The notes beneath the pieces were generated by a model that saw only the letters and a program-made list of their open reading frames with translations, did no database searches and had not been told where the DNA came from. From Gammaproteobacteria bacterium (GTDB lineage Bacteria; Pseudomonadota; Gammaproteobacteria; UBA9339): a DNA stretch of 64,000 nt. The stretch covers positions 20,369 to 84,368 of the forward strand of contig JAFGXA010000006.1 in NCBI GenBank assembly GCA_016936855.1, written 5' to 3'. Every line of letters begins with the position of its first letter. Positions within the stretch are counted from its first letter, which is position 1. Below, piece by piece: positions 16,621 to 25,584 of the stretch. A program made the position numbers and the translations under genes.

Positions 16621-17979
16621 TTATATGCTTGATATCTCAGTTATGTTTTTGATGGGGATTATTTCGAGATCAGATATTTTTTGTTTTGGAGCGTTAGCCT
16701 CAGGGATAATTGCAGTTTTGAAGCCGTGTTTTACCGCTTCTTTTAAACGTTCTTGACCGTTGGCGACAGGTCTTATTTCACCAGCTAAACCGACTTCGCC
16801 GAACGCAATGGTTGTGCGCGGAATAATTTTATTACGTAGGCTTGAGCTAACGGCTAGCAATAACGGTAGGTCAGCGGCCGTCTCCGTTATTTTCATACCA
16901 CCTACCATATTGATAAACACGTCTTGATCATAAGTGATTATTCCGGTGTGGCGATGTAGAACTGCTAACAACATCGAAAGACGATTTTGTTCTAGGCCCA
17001 GAGTTACGCGGCGTGGATTAGTCAAGCGACTTTCATCAACCAAGGCTTGAAGTTCGACAAGAAGTGGCCGTGTGCCTTCCCAGGTTGAAGTGATTACGCT
17101 ACCTGGGCTTTGTTCAGGTAGATGCGAAAGAAAGAGTGCTGATGGATTATGAATTTCTTTAAGTCCTTTGTCTGTCATAGCAAAGACGCCAAGTTCATTT
17201 ACGGCACCAAAGCGGTTTTTAATAGCACGGATGATGCGATAGCGGCTGTGAGTTTCACCTTCAAAATAGAGTACAGCATCAACCATGTGTTCCAAGACTC
17301 TAGGGCCGGCGAGGGCGCCATCTTTCGTTACATGTCCAACTATAAAAAGAGCAGTACCAGATTGTTTGGCAAAGCGGACTAATTGTGCAGCGCTTTCACG
17401 CACTTGGCCTACGCCGCCTGGTGCTGATTGCAATAGGTCTGTGTATATGGTCTGAATTGAGTCAATTACTAATATTTCAGGCTTTTCTTGTTTGGCGTGT
17501 TCAATGATTTTTTCAACTTGAGTTGCCGCCAATAGTTTTAGATTATCAGATTTGAGGCTTAAGCGACTGGCTCGCATGGCTATTTGTTGCAGAGATTCCT
17601 CGCCACTGACATAAAGAGCCGAGTTATTCTTGCTTAGGTTAATCAGGGTTTGTAATAGCAAAGTCGATTTACCAATCCCTGGATCTCCTCCAACTAGTAC
17701 TACTGAACCCGTTACCAATCCACCGCCGAGCACTCTATCTAATTCACCGATTTCGGTTGATGCACGCTCTAATTGGTTAATCTCTATTTGGTCTAGTTTT
17801 AATGGCAGGTTGGCTTTCTCTCCAGCATAGTTAGCAAAGCGTTGGTTTTTTTCGGGTTTGCTGGCAATGAGCGTTTCTTCAATTAAGGAATTCCAGGCGC
17901 CACATTCGGTGCATTGTCCCATCCACTTGGGGAATTGTGAACCACATTTTTGACAGCTGTAGATTGATTTAGTTTTCAT
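16621..17979 (-). CDS. radA: DNA repair protein RadA (Sms)
   Basis: RadA is a RecA-like branch-migration ATPase in recombinational repair. The 452-residue protein shows all three parts. An N-terminal zinc finger is present (CQKCG, then CTECGAWNSL). The ATPase core has Walker A GGDPGIGKSTLL and the RadA-specific KNRFGAVNELGVF motif. The C-terminal Lon-like domain has VNMVGGMKITETAADLPLLLA-type sequence. Its ATG lies 11 bp downstream of tRNA-Leu on the same strand, so the tRNA and radA may share a transcript. Confidence 0.97.
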   Translation of the reverse strand: MKTKSIYSCQKCGSQFPKWMGQCTECGAWNSLIEETLIASKPEKNQRFANYAGEKANLPLKLDQIEINQLERASTEIGELDRVLGGGLVTGSVVLVGGDPGIGKSTLLLQTLINLSKNNSALYVSGEESLQQIAMRASRLSLKSDNLKLLAATQVEKIIEHAKQEKPEILVIDSIQTIYTDLLQSAPGGVGQVRESAAQLVRFAKQSGTALFIVGHVTKDGALAGPRVLEHMVDAVLYFEGETHSRYRIIRAIKNRFGAVNELGVFAMTDKGLKEIHNPSALFLSHLPEQSPGSVITSTWEGTRPLLVELQALVDESRLTNPRRVTLGLEQNRLSMLLAVLHRHTGIITYDQDVFINMVGGMKITETAADLPLLLAVSSSLRNKIIPRTTIAFGEVGLAGEIRPVANGQERLKEAVKHGFKTAIIPEANAPKQKISDLEIIPIKNITEISSI

Positions 17980-17990
17980 AGGATTTAAGA

Positions 17991-18077
17991 TGGTACCGAG
18001 GGTCGGACTCGAACCGACACAGTGTTGCCACTACCAGATTTTGAATCTGGCGCGTCTACCAATTTCGCCACCCCGGC
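17991..18077 (-). tRNA. tRNA-Leu (anticodon CAA)
   Basis: The reverse complement folds as an 87-nt class-II tRNA: acceptor GCCGGGG paired with CCTCGGT (two G-U pairs), D-loop with GGTAGACGC, and an anticodon stem CCAGA/TCTGG around the loop TTCAAAA (anticodon CAA, reads UUG). It has a long variable arm, a T-arm with GGTTCGAGTCC, and an encoded CCA end. Leu class is consistent with the variable arm and the anticodon. Confidence 0.95.
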
Positions 18078-18137
18078 AAGAAGGTGTCATTTTAGCCGAG
18101 TAAATGAAATATGCAATGTTTATTTTTCTTGGGATTT

Positions 18138-18166
18138 ATGACAAATTTAAAAGCATGTGCCATAAT
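18138..18166 (+). promoter_or_regulatory. Putative promoter of the NPF-motif protein gene
   Basis: ATGACA (18138-18143), 17-bp spacer, CATAAT (18161-18166) with an upstream TGC giving an extended -10. It is ~30 bp before the start codon. The string CATGTGC(C/T)ATA recurs before the gene at 38370. Confidence 0.6.
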
Positions 18167-18196
18167 CGCTTTAATGTATTATTTGCGGAGATATAG

Positions 18197-19147
18197 ATGT
18201 TAGAAGTATTAGAGGCTTTTGATTACTTGCAAGGTGGTTGGGGTGAGAAGCCGGATAATCCTCAAACGCAATTACTTTTTAGAGAGCCTGAATTTCAAGC
18301 GGCTCTTTGTCAGGTTATCGGTTCACCACTTTTTGGGATGCTTTCTCTTAAGCAAGATGAAACCAAAAAGCATGTGGCTGCTCATATTGCAAAGATTACA
18401 TATGAAAGGCGCATGGAAAAAAGTTTGTTGCTGCAACACCTTGTAATGCAAGCACTTTTTAAACACAAAGTGAGGCGTTATTCAGGATCTGCAACGGATA
18501 ATGGAGCTGATGCTATTACTCCTCGTCCGACGCCTGGACACTCTGCGTCTAAGAAAAATAAGAAGTCTTCACAGCAGGATTCAAATACATTTGTTAATGC
18601 GCTAAATGCATATAATCAGCGCATTAATGATTTGATAGATAGTATTAGAGCGCGCGAACTACTCTTGATAAGTGCTGTTGATGCTTATTCTCTCCAAGAG
18701 CAGGTAAGAGATCGTTTGATGATAGGTCTATCAGATTGGATACATAGAGTTGAGGAAAATGGTATGTCGGCTGGTACACTAGAAGGTAATTTGCAAACTC
18801 TTTTGGTGCAGGCTGGTATAACAGAAATCATTAAAAGCGGAATTTTTATGCATGCGCTTGCGGTACGTGCTCAATACAATGCACTGTCACAATTAATGTT
18901 GGATCGCCAGGCTCTTATAGCTGGTGCATCAGATGATGTTAGACAGGGCGCTAAGGAAATCTATAAAGAAGATCTTGGTGCTCAAGAGCATTCTCAATCT
19001 ATTCCGCAACTTGTTTTTGGGAAAGAGGTTGCGGAAGCTTTGGATGGGTTTAAAGGCAGAGCAGAAGAGGTTGATGATTCTGAAGAAAAAGGTACAGAAT
19101 CTAAATTGCCAAATCCTTTTTCGATGGAACCAAATCCGTTTGATTAA
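18197..19147 (+). CDS. Putative effector with acidic tail and two C-terminal NPF motifs
   Basis: A 316-residue soluble, largely helical protein of no recognised family. A polar linker rich in Ser/Lys/Pro (~105-130) separates two helical regions. The last 30 residues begin with an acidic block (AEEVDDSEEKGTE), like the E-block of many Dot/Icm substrates, and end NPFSMEPNPFD. Asn-Pro-Phe is the eukaryotic ligand of EH domains (Eps15, EHD, intersectin) in endocytic sorting. Two NPF copies in an exposed tail would fit mimicry, which is an inference. The start is supported by GGAG eight bases upstream and by a plausible promoter. Confidence 0.6.
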   Translation: MLEVLEAFDYLQGGWGEKPDNPQTQLLFREPEFQAALCQVIGSPLFGMLSLKQDETKKHVAAHIAKITYERRMEKSLLLQHLVMQALFKHKVRRYSGSATDNGADAITPRPTPGHSASKKNKKSSQQDSNTFVNALNAYNQRINDLIDSIRARELLLISAVDAYSLQEQVRDRLMIGLSDWIHRVEENGMSAGTLEGNLQTLLVQAGITEIIKSGIFMHALAVRAQYNALSQLMLDRQALIAGASDDVRQGAKEIYKEDLGAQEHSQSIPQLVFGKEVAEALDGFKGRAEEVDDSEEKGTESKLPNPFSMEPNPFD

Positions 19148-19159
19148 GGAGTTTTAGCT

Positions 19160-19213
19160 GTCATCCCGCGGCTTGACCGTGGGATCTTCATGATTTGGCG
19201 CGATGTTTTTATG
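19160..19213. repeat. GTCATCCC-type palindromic repeat with GATTTGGCGC tail
   Basis: A hairpin with arms ATCCCGCGG and CCGTGGGAT (19163-19185, one mismatch, 5-nt loop) is followed by a tail GGATCTTCATGATTTGGCGC... The tail recurs at 22291-22322 (24 of 32 positions identical) and in part at 22208-22230. It lies just after the 18197 gene and ~50 bp before the pnt promoter. Confidence 0.65.
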
Positions 19214-19263
19214 TTGTAGTTTGTGCATGTTTCATCAAAATTAGCATTTGCTAAAGTACGTCC

Positions 19264-19292
19264 TTGCTTCTTTAAGATGCTCTTCTTATAAT
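19264..19292 (+). promoter_or_regulatory. Sigma-70 promoter of the pnt operon
   Basis: TTGCTT (19264-19269), 17-bp spacer, perfect TATAAT (19287-19292), 34 bp before the pntAa ATG. Confidence 0.75.
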
Positions 19293-19325
19293 GCATCCCT
19301 CGTTCGAACTAATAGGAGCAAAATA

Positions 19326-20444
19326 ATGCCGATTAATATCGCTGTCCCTAAGGAAGTGAAGTCGGGTGAAGAGCGCGTGGCCATGGTGCCGGCGGTTTCC
19401 GATAAGCTTGTCAAAATGAATGCTAAATTAAGTATAGAAAAAGATGTTGGTAGCACAATTTATGTTGCTGATGCAGATTTCAAAGATTGTGAAGTTAAAG
19501 GAGCTAAAGAGTTGTTGGCTAATGCCGATATGGTGTTAAAAATTCAACCGCCTACTGATAAAGAAATTAAACAAATGAAAGAAGGAGCTGTTTTAGTTTC
19601 TACTTTATATCCACATAGTAATCCTGCTATTTTAAAACAGTTAAACGACAAGAAGATTACTGCGTTTGCTTTAGAAAGAGTACCGCGTATTTCTCGTGCG
19701 CAAAGCATGGATGTTTTATCCTCGCAAGCCGCAGTTGTTGGTTATAAGGCGGTATTGATGGCGGCTGATTACGCCAAATACTTCTTCCCAATGTTAACGA
19801 CTGCAGCAGGTACCGTGAGACCAGCTAAAGTTATGATTATTGGTGCTGGTGTTGCTGGCTTGCAAGCTATTGCTACTGCCAAGAGATTAGGTGCTATGGT
19901 ATCAGCTTATGATGTGCGTGATGCCGCGAAGGAAGAGGCCGAATCATTAGGCGCTAAATTTGTTGACCTTGGTATTAAAGCAACAGGCGAGGGTGGTTAT
20001 GCTCGCGAATTGAGCGCTGAAGAGAAAAAAGCTCAGCAAGATGCTTTGGCTAAACATATCGCCAGTAACAACGTAATTATTACCACAGCCGGGGTGCCGG
20101 GTAGACCTGCACCAAAAATTATTACTAAAGCTATGGTCGAAGGTATGAAGCCGGGTTCAGTAATTATTGATACTGTGGCTGAAATGGGCGGCAACTGTGA
20201 GCTAACCAAAGCTGGCGAGGTTGTAATCCATAACGGTGTTACTATTGTAGGTGGTAAAGATATGGCAAGTAGTTTGGCAACTCACGCTAGTGAAATGTTT
20301 GCTCGCAATATCTTTAACTTTATCTCTCCAATGTTGACCGACGAAGGTGAGCTCAAAATTGATTGGGAAGATGAGGTTATTAAAGGGGCTCTCGCAACAC
20401 GCGATGGTGAAATTACTCATGAAGCCTTTAAAGAATTAGCTTAA
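19326..20444 (+). CDS. pntAa: NAD(P) transhydrogenase subunit alpha part 1
   Basis: The NAD(H)-binding domain I of the proton-translocating transhydrogenase, which makes NADPH from NADH using the proton-motive force. The ATG at 19326 (MPINIAVPKEVKSGEERVA) has AGGAG upstream and matches the alpha-subunit N-terminus; the reading can be extended to 19248 but that adds non-homologous residues. The Rossmann loop reads GAGVAGLQAIATAKRLGA, followed by YDVRDAAKEEAESLGA. It ends after domain I, so alpha is split into two genes here as in Rhodospirillum rather than fused as in E. coli. Confidence 0.95.
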   Translation: MPINIAVPKEVKSGEERVAMVPAVSDKLVKMNAKLSIEKDVGSTIYVADADFKDCEVKGAKELLANADMVLKIQPPTDKEIKQMKEGAVLVSTLYPHSNPAILKQLNDKKITAFALERVPRISRAQSMDVLSSQAAVVGYKAVLMAADYAKYFFPMLTTAAGTVRPAKVMIIGAGVAGLQAIATAKRLGAMVSAYDVRDAAKEEAESLGAKFVDLGIKATGEGGYARELSAEEKKAQQDALAKHIASNNVIITTAGVPGRPAPKIITKAMVEGMKPGSVIIDTVAEMGGNCELTKAGEVVIHNGVTIVGGKDMASSLATHASEMFARNIFNFISPMLTDEGELKIDWEDEVIKGALATRDGEITHEAFKELA

Positions 20445-20463
20445 ATTAAGTGGGAGATAAAAT

Positions 20464-20754
20464 ATGATTATCGATGGTTTTACCGCTCTGTATATTTTTA
20501 CGTTAGCGGCATTCACAGGTTACGAAGTAATTGGCAAGGTGCCAGTTATTTTACATACACCCTTGATGTCAGGTTCTAACTTTATTCATGGTTTGGTTTT
20601 AGTTGGTGCAATTATCGCTTGCGGTCACGCTACAACTTTGACAGGTCAAATTGTTGGATTTATCGCGGTCTTTTTGGCCTCAGGTAATGCAGTGGGTGGC
20701 TACGTGGTTACAGTGCGTATGCTAGAAATGTTTAAATCAAGCAAGGGTAAGTAG
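20464..20754 (+). CDS. pntAb: NAD(P) transhydrogenase subunit alpha part 2
   Basis: A 96-residue membrane protein (three to four TM helices) forming the alpha-derived half of the membrane domain. It has the typical VPVILHTPLMSGSNFIHG and a G-A-IIACGHA stretch, and ends on a charged ...FKSSKGK tail. Spaced 19 bp after pntAa, with GGGAG before the ATG, and 2 bp before pntB. Confidence 0.94.
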   Translation: MIIDGFTALYIFTLAAFTGYEVIGKVPVILHTPLMSGSNFIHGLVLVGAIIACGHATTLTGQIVGFIAVFLASGNAVGGYVVTVRMLEMFKSSKGK

Positions 20755-20756
20755 AT

Positions 20757-22136
20757 ATGCATAACTATTCATTAATTATTCAAATAGCTTATTACGCAGC
20801 CGCTGTATTGTTTATTTTCGGTTTAAAGCGTATGGGCTCTCCAAAGACTGCGGCCAATGGTATTTATTGGGCAGGCTTGGGTGTGTTGGTAGCGATTATT
20901 GCAACCTTCCTATTTCCAGGAATTCACAATATTGCCTTGATTTTAGTTGCTATCGCCATTAGCTCTATCATCGCTTGGTGGTCAGGTAGGGTCGTTGCTC
21001 TTACCGCAATGCCTGAAATGATTGCTATGTTTAACGGTATGGGCGGTGGTGCAGCTGCTGCTATTGCTGCTGTTGAATTGTTGCGACTAGTAGGACATCC
21101 AACATTGCAGATGCCAATTAGCGTAGAAGCTTTAGGTTTAGGTGGTGCTTTAATTGGTGCTATATCATTTACTGGTAGTATCTTCGCCTTTTTGAAGTTG
21201 CGTGACTGGTTGGATAACATTTGGTTTCCAATGCAACAGATTGTAAATTTATTGTTTCTTTTTGGTTCAATTGCGCTGGGTATAGCTTTTGTAATTACTC
21301 ACTCATGGGTATTGTTTACCCTGTTCTTTATTGCTAGTGCCATTTTTGGAATCTTGATGACTATTCCGATTGGTGGTGCTGATATGCCAGTTGTGATTTC
21401 GCTTTACAACGCTTTTACAGGTTTAGCTGTAGCATGTGAAGGTTTCCTATTGAATAACATTGCCTTGATTATTGCTGGTACTATAGTGGGTTCAGCTGGT
21501 ACGTTGTTAACCTTGTTGATGGCCAAAGCTATGAATCGTTCGGTTAGCAATATTTTATTCTCAAAGTTTGGTGCGGCTAAGGGCGGTACTAAGGTTGAAG
21601 GCGAGATGAAGGCGCTAGATATCGATGATGCTGCAATTAACTTGAACTATGTATCTAGCGTAGTTTTTGTGCCAGGTTATGGTATGGCCGTTGCTCAAGC
21701 TCAGCAAAAGGTTTGGGAGTTAGCTCAGTTATTGATATCGCGTGGTGTTGATGTGAAATTTGCAATTCATCCGGTAGCAGGGCGCATGCCTGGTCACATG
21801 AATGTGTTGTTGGCCGAAGCTGGTGTTCCATATGATTATATTTACGATATGGATGACATCAACCCTGATTTTGATAGCACCGATGTTGCTATTATCTTAG
21901 GTGCAAATGACGTAGTTAACCCATCGGCACGTACTGATAAAAATAGTCCAATTTATGGTATGCCAATTATCAATGCTGATCATGCCCGTCAAATTTACTG
22001 CATTAAGCGTGGTAAAGGATTGGGTTATTCCGGTGTTGTTAACACATTGTTCTTTGATGAAAAAACCAAGATGGTTTATGGCGATGCTAAATCTGTTATG
22101 AACCGTATGATTCAGGTTTTAAAGGAAAATGAGTAA
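20757..22136 (+). CDS. pntB: NAD(P) transhydrogenase subunit beta
   Basis: A 459-residue subunit carrying the rest of the membrane domain (~8-9 helices, residues ~1-260) and the NADP(H)-binding domain III. Landmarks: FNGMGGGAAAAIA in the membrane part, then VVFVPGYGMAVAQAQ, HPVAGRMPGHMNVLLAEAGVP and LGANDVVNPSAR in domain III. Last gene of the pnt operon; terminator right after it. Confidence 0.96.
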   Translation: MHNYSLIIQIAYYAAAVLFIFGLKRMGSPKTAANGIYWAGLGVLVAIIATFLFPGIHNIALILVAIAISSIIAWWSGRVVALTAMPEMIAMFNGMGGGAAAAIAAVELLRLVGHPTLQMPISVEALGLGGALIGAISFTGSIFAFLKLRDWLDNIWFPMQQIVNLLFLFGSIALGIAFVITHSWVLFTLFFIASAIFGILMTIPIGGADMPVVISLYNAFTGLAVACEGFLLNNIALIIAGTIVGSAGTLLTLLMAKAMNRSVSNILFSKFGAAKGGTKVEGEMKALDIDDAAINLNYVSSVVFVPGYGMAVAQAQQKVWELAQLLISRGVDVKFAIHPVAGRMPGHMNVLLAEAGVPYDYIYDMDDINPDFDSTDVAIILGANDVVNPSARTDKNSPIYGMPIINADHARQIYCIKRGKGLGYSGVVNTLFFDEKTKMVYGDAKSVMNRMIQVLKENE

Positions 22137-22180
22137 TTGAGCGTTTGAAAAACGCAGGTGTGATTTTATTGCACCTGTAG

Positions 22181-22211
22181 GGGCGGACCACTGTGTCCGC
22201 CCTTTTCTTTG
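22181..22211 (+). terminator. Rho-independent terminator of the pnt operon
   Basis: An 8-bp GC stem GGGCGGAC/GTCCGCCC (22181-22202, 6-nt loop) is followed by TTTTCTTT. Two smaller hairpins (GCGTTT/AAACGC and CAGGTG/CACCTG) precede it between 22141 and 22178. Confidence 0.85.
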
Positions 22212-22283
22212 ATTTGGCGCGGTGTTTTTTTTGAAAACTGTGCGGTGTTAATTTTTGTTGAAAAGGGATAGGTGCAGCGGTAG

Positions 22284-23402
<1,119 letters not shown>

Positions 23403-23422
23403 TAATAATACCTATATAATCT

Positions 23423-23450
23423 TTGCAGAAGCTCTCACTGCTGTTATACT
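23423..23450 (+). promoter_or_regulatory. Putative promoter of fmdB-aspS
   Basis: TTGCAG (23423-23428), 16-bp spacer, TATACT (23445-23450) preceded by TGT (extended -10). It lies 77 bp upstream of the fmdB ATG. Confidence 0.6.
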
Positions 23451-23526
23451 TATGCATTACAGGGATGTAAATATATAGGCGCAGGAAGTATAGGTTAAGA
23501 TTTTGAGATTGATGAGAAGTTTAAGT

Positions 23527-23796
23527 ATGCCGATATATGAATATATTTGCCAAAAGTGCGGTGAGCGTTTAGAAGAACTGCAAAAAATAAATGATAAAGA
23601 GTTAGTCGACTGCCCATTTTGTAAAAGTCCATCACTAAAGAAGCTGGTTTCTGCCGCAGGTTTTAAGCTGAAGGGAACTGGTTGGTATCAGACCGATTTT
23701 AAAAATAGTGGCACAAAAAAATCCTGTAATGAAAAAAGCACAGAGCCGAAGTGTTGTGGTAATTGTGCATGTAAAAAAGATAAAGCCAAGGAATAA
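23527..23796 (+). CDS. FmdB/CxxC zinc-ribbon regulatory family protein
   Basis: An 89-residue protein beginning MPIYEYICQKCGERLE, the FmdB signature, with a second CPFC knuckle ~20 residues on and a cysteine-rich tail (CCGNCACKKD). The family is a small putative zinc-binding protein of unclear function. It is commonly found directly upstream of aspS in gammaproteobacteria, as here, where aspS begins 1 nt after its stop codon. The ATG at 23527 is chosen because the family starts at MP(I/T)YEY. Confidence 0.85.
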   Translation: MPIYEYICQKCGERLEELQKINDKELVDCPFCKSPSLKKLVSAAGFKLKGTGWYQTDFKNSGTKKSCNEKSTEPKCCGNCACKKDKAKE

Positions 23797-23797
23797 T

Positions 23798-25564
23798 ATG
23801 AGAACCCATTATTGTGGAAATGTAGATGAAAAGATAACCAATGAGCAAGTGGCTCTTTGTGGCTGGGTGCATAAAGTTCGAAACTTAGGTGGTCTTGTTT
23901 TTATCGATTTGCGAGATAGAGCCGGGATTGTCCAAGTAGTTGTTGATCCGGAACAAGCTGAGGCTTTTACTGTTGCCGAAAAACTTCACAATGAGTACGT
24001 AATTAAAATCACGGGACAGGTTATAGCAAGACCAGATAATATGATTAATCCAGACATGGCGACCGGTAAGATTGAGGTTTTGGCATCTGATGTTGAACTG
24101 TTAAGCCGTGCTAAGCCATTGCCATTACAAGTTTCTGATTATCAGGAAGTATCTGAAGAACATCGTCTTAAATACCGCTATATTGATTTAAGACGACCGG
24201 AGATGAATAAGAACATTCAGCTGCGTCATTATGTCGCGCAAGAATTAAGAAGTTATTTAAACGAAAACGGTTTTTTGGAAATTGAAACACCAATGTTAAC
24301 ACGTTCGACACCCGAAGGAGCGCGCGATTATTTGGTGCCAAGCCGTAATTATAAAGGGAGCTTTTATGCTCTTCCTCAGTCTCCTCAGCAGTTTAAGCAG
24401 CTTTTGATGATGTCTGGTTTTGATCGCTACTATCAAATAGTGCGTTGCTTTAGAGATGAAGATTTGCGTGCTGATAGACAGCCGGAATTTACCCAGCTTG
24501 ATATCGAAACTAGCTTTTTAGATGAGAAAACCATCCAGGATCTTATGGAAGAGATGATGCGCTCACTGTTTCGTAAGACGCTGCAAGTTGAGTTGCCAAA
24601 GCCATTTCCTAGAATTAGCTATCAAGAGGCTATGCAAAGATATGGCAGTGATCGGCCGGATTTACGTATTCCTTTAGAGCTAATTGATGTCGCAGATGAG
24701 GTTGTTAATTCTGAGTTTAGGTTATTCGCCGAGAAGGCTAAGGATGATAAAGCACGTGTTGCTGCTATGCGTGTTCCTAATGGCGTAAAACTTAGTCGCA
24801 AGGAAATTGATAATTATACAGTATTCGTTGCTAAATATGGTGCCAAGGGTTTGGCTTGGATCAAGGTCTTAGACCTTGATCAAGGTATGGCAGGAATTAA
24901 GTCACCAATTGCTAAATTTTTTAATAGCAATCAAATGGAAGTTCTGCTAGCGAAGGTAAAGGCAGAAAATGAAGATATAATTTTCTTTGTTGCGGATGAT
25001 TTTAAGATTGTTAGTGAGTCACTAGGTGCTTTGCGTTGTAAAATAGGTGAAGATCTTGGTTTAATTGGCGAGAAATGGGCGCCACTTTGGGTGGTTGATT
25101 TCCCAATGTTTTATCAATTATCAGATGGCTCTTGGACTTTTCATCATCATCCATTCACATCGCCAACTGAGCTTGATCCGCAAAAATTGTTAGCAGATCC
25201 AGGCGCATCTTTATCGAAAGGTTATGATATGGTGATGAATGGTTCGGAATTGGGTGGGGGTTCGGTGAGAATTCATGATCCAGAATTACAGTTTGCTGTG
25301 TTTCAAGTTTTAGGTATTGATGCAGAAGAGGCTAAAAGAGAATTTGGTCATTTATTAGAAGCATTGAATTATGGTTGTCCACCACACGCGGGAATTGCGT
25401 TTGGTTTGGATCGAATTGTTATGATTATGGCAGGAGCCACATCTATAAGGGATGTTATTGCTTTCCCCAAAACAACTTCAGCGAGCTGTCCTTTGACATC
25501 AGCTCCAGCTACAGTTGCGACTGCGCAATTGCAAGAGTTGGGTATTAAGCTGGTTGAAGAATAA
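23798..25564 (+). CDS. aspS: Aspartyl-tRNA synthetase
   Basis: A 588-residue bacterial-type class IIb synthetase. The N-terminal OB-fold anticodon-binding domain starts MRTHYCGNVDE and contains CGWVHKVRNLGGLVFIDLRD. Class II motif 2 reads FRDEDLRADRQPEFTQLD, and motif 3 reads GCPPHAGIAFGLDR. A bacterial insertion (GAD) domain lies between, at ~300-410. The end is ELGIKLVEE. Start at 23798 with AAGGA upstream. In organisms that lack AsnRS or GlnRS the enzyme may be non-discriminating; that cannot be judged here. Confidence 0.97.
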   Translation: MRTHYCGNVDEKITNEQVALCGWVHKVRNLGGLVFIDLRDRAGIVQVVVDPEQAEAFTVAEKLHNEYVIKITGQVIARPDNMINPDMATGKIEVLASDVELLSRAKPLPLQVSDYQEVSEEHRLKYRYIDLRRPEMNKNIQLRHYVAQELRSYLNENGFLEIETPMLTRSTPEGARDYLVPSRNYKGSFYALPQSPQQFKQLLMMSGFDRYYQIVRCFRDEDLRADRQPEFTQLDIETSFLDEKTIQDLMEEMMRSLFRKTLQVELPKPFPRISYQEAMQRYGSDRPDLRIPLELIDVADEVVNSEFRLFAEKAKDDKARVAAMRVPNGVKLSRKEIDNYTVFVAKYGAKGLAWIKVLDLDQGMAGIKSPIAKFFNSNQMEVLLAKVKAENEDIIFFVADDFKIVSESLGALRCKIGEDLGLIGEKWAPLWVVDFPMFYQLSDGSWTFHHHPFTSPTELDPQKLLADPGASLSKGYDMVMNGSELGGGSVRIHDPELQFAVFQVLGIDAEEAKREFGHLLEALNYGCPPHAGIAFGLDRIVMIMAGATSIRDVIAFPKTTSASCPLTSAPATVATAQLQELGIKLVEE

Positions 25565-25584
25565 TTTTAAGAGAGGGTATTGTT

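Noticed and set aside
17991..18077. tRNA-Leu considered as an integration site for an adjacent genomic island
   Set aside because: No integrase gene and no visible duplicate of the tRNA 3' end within the window.
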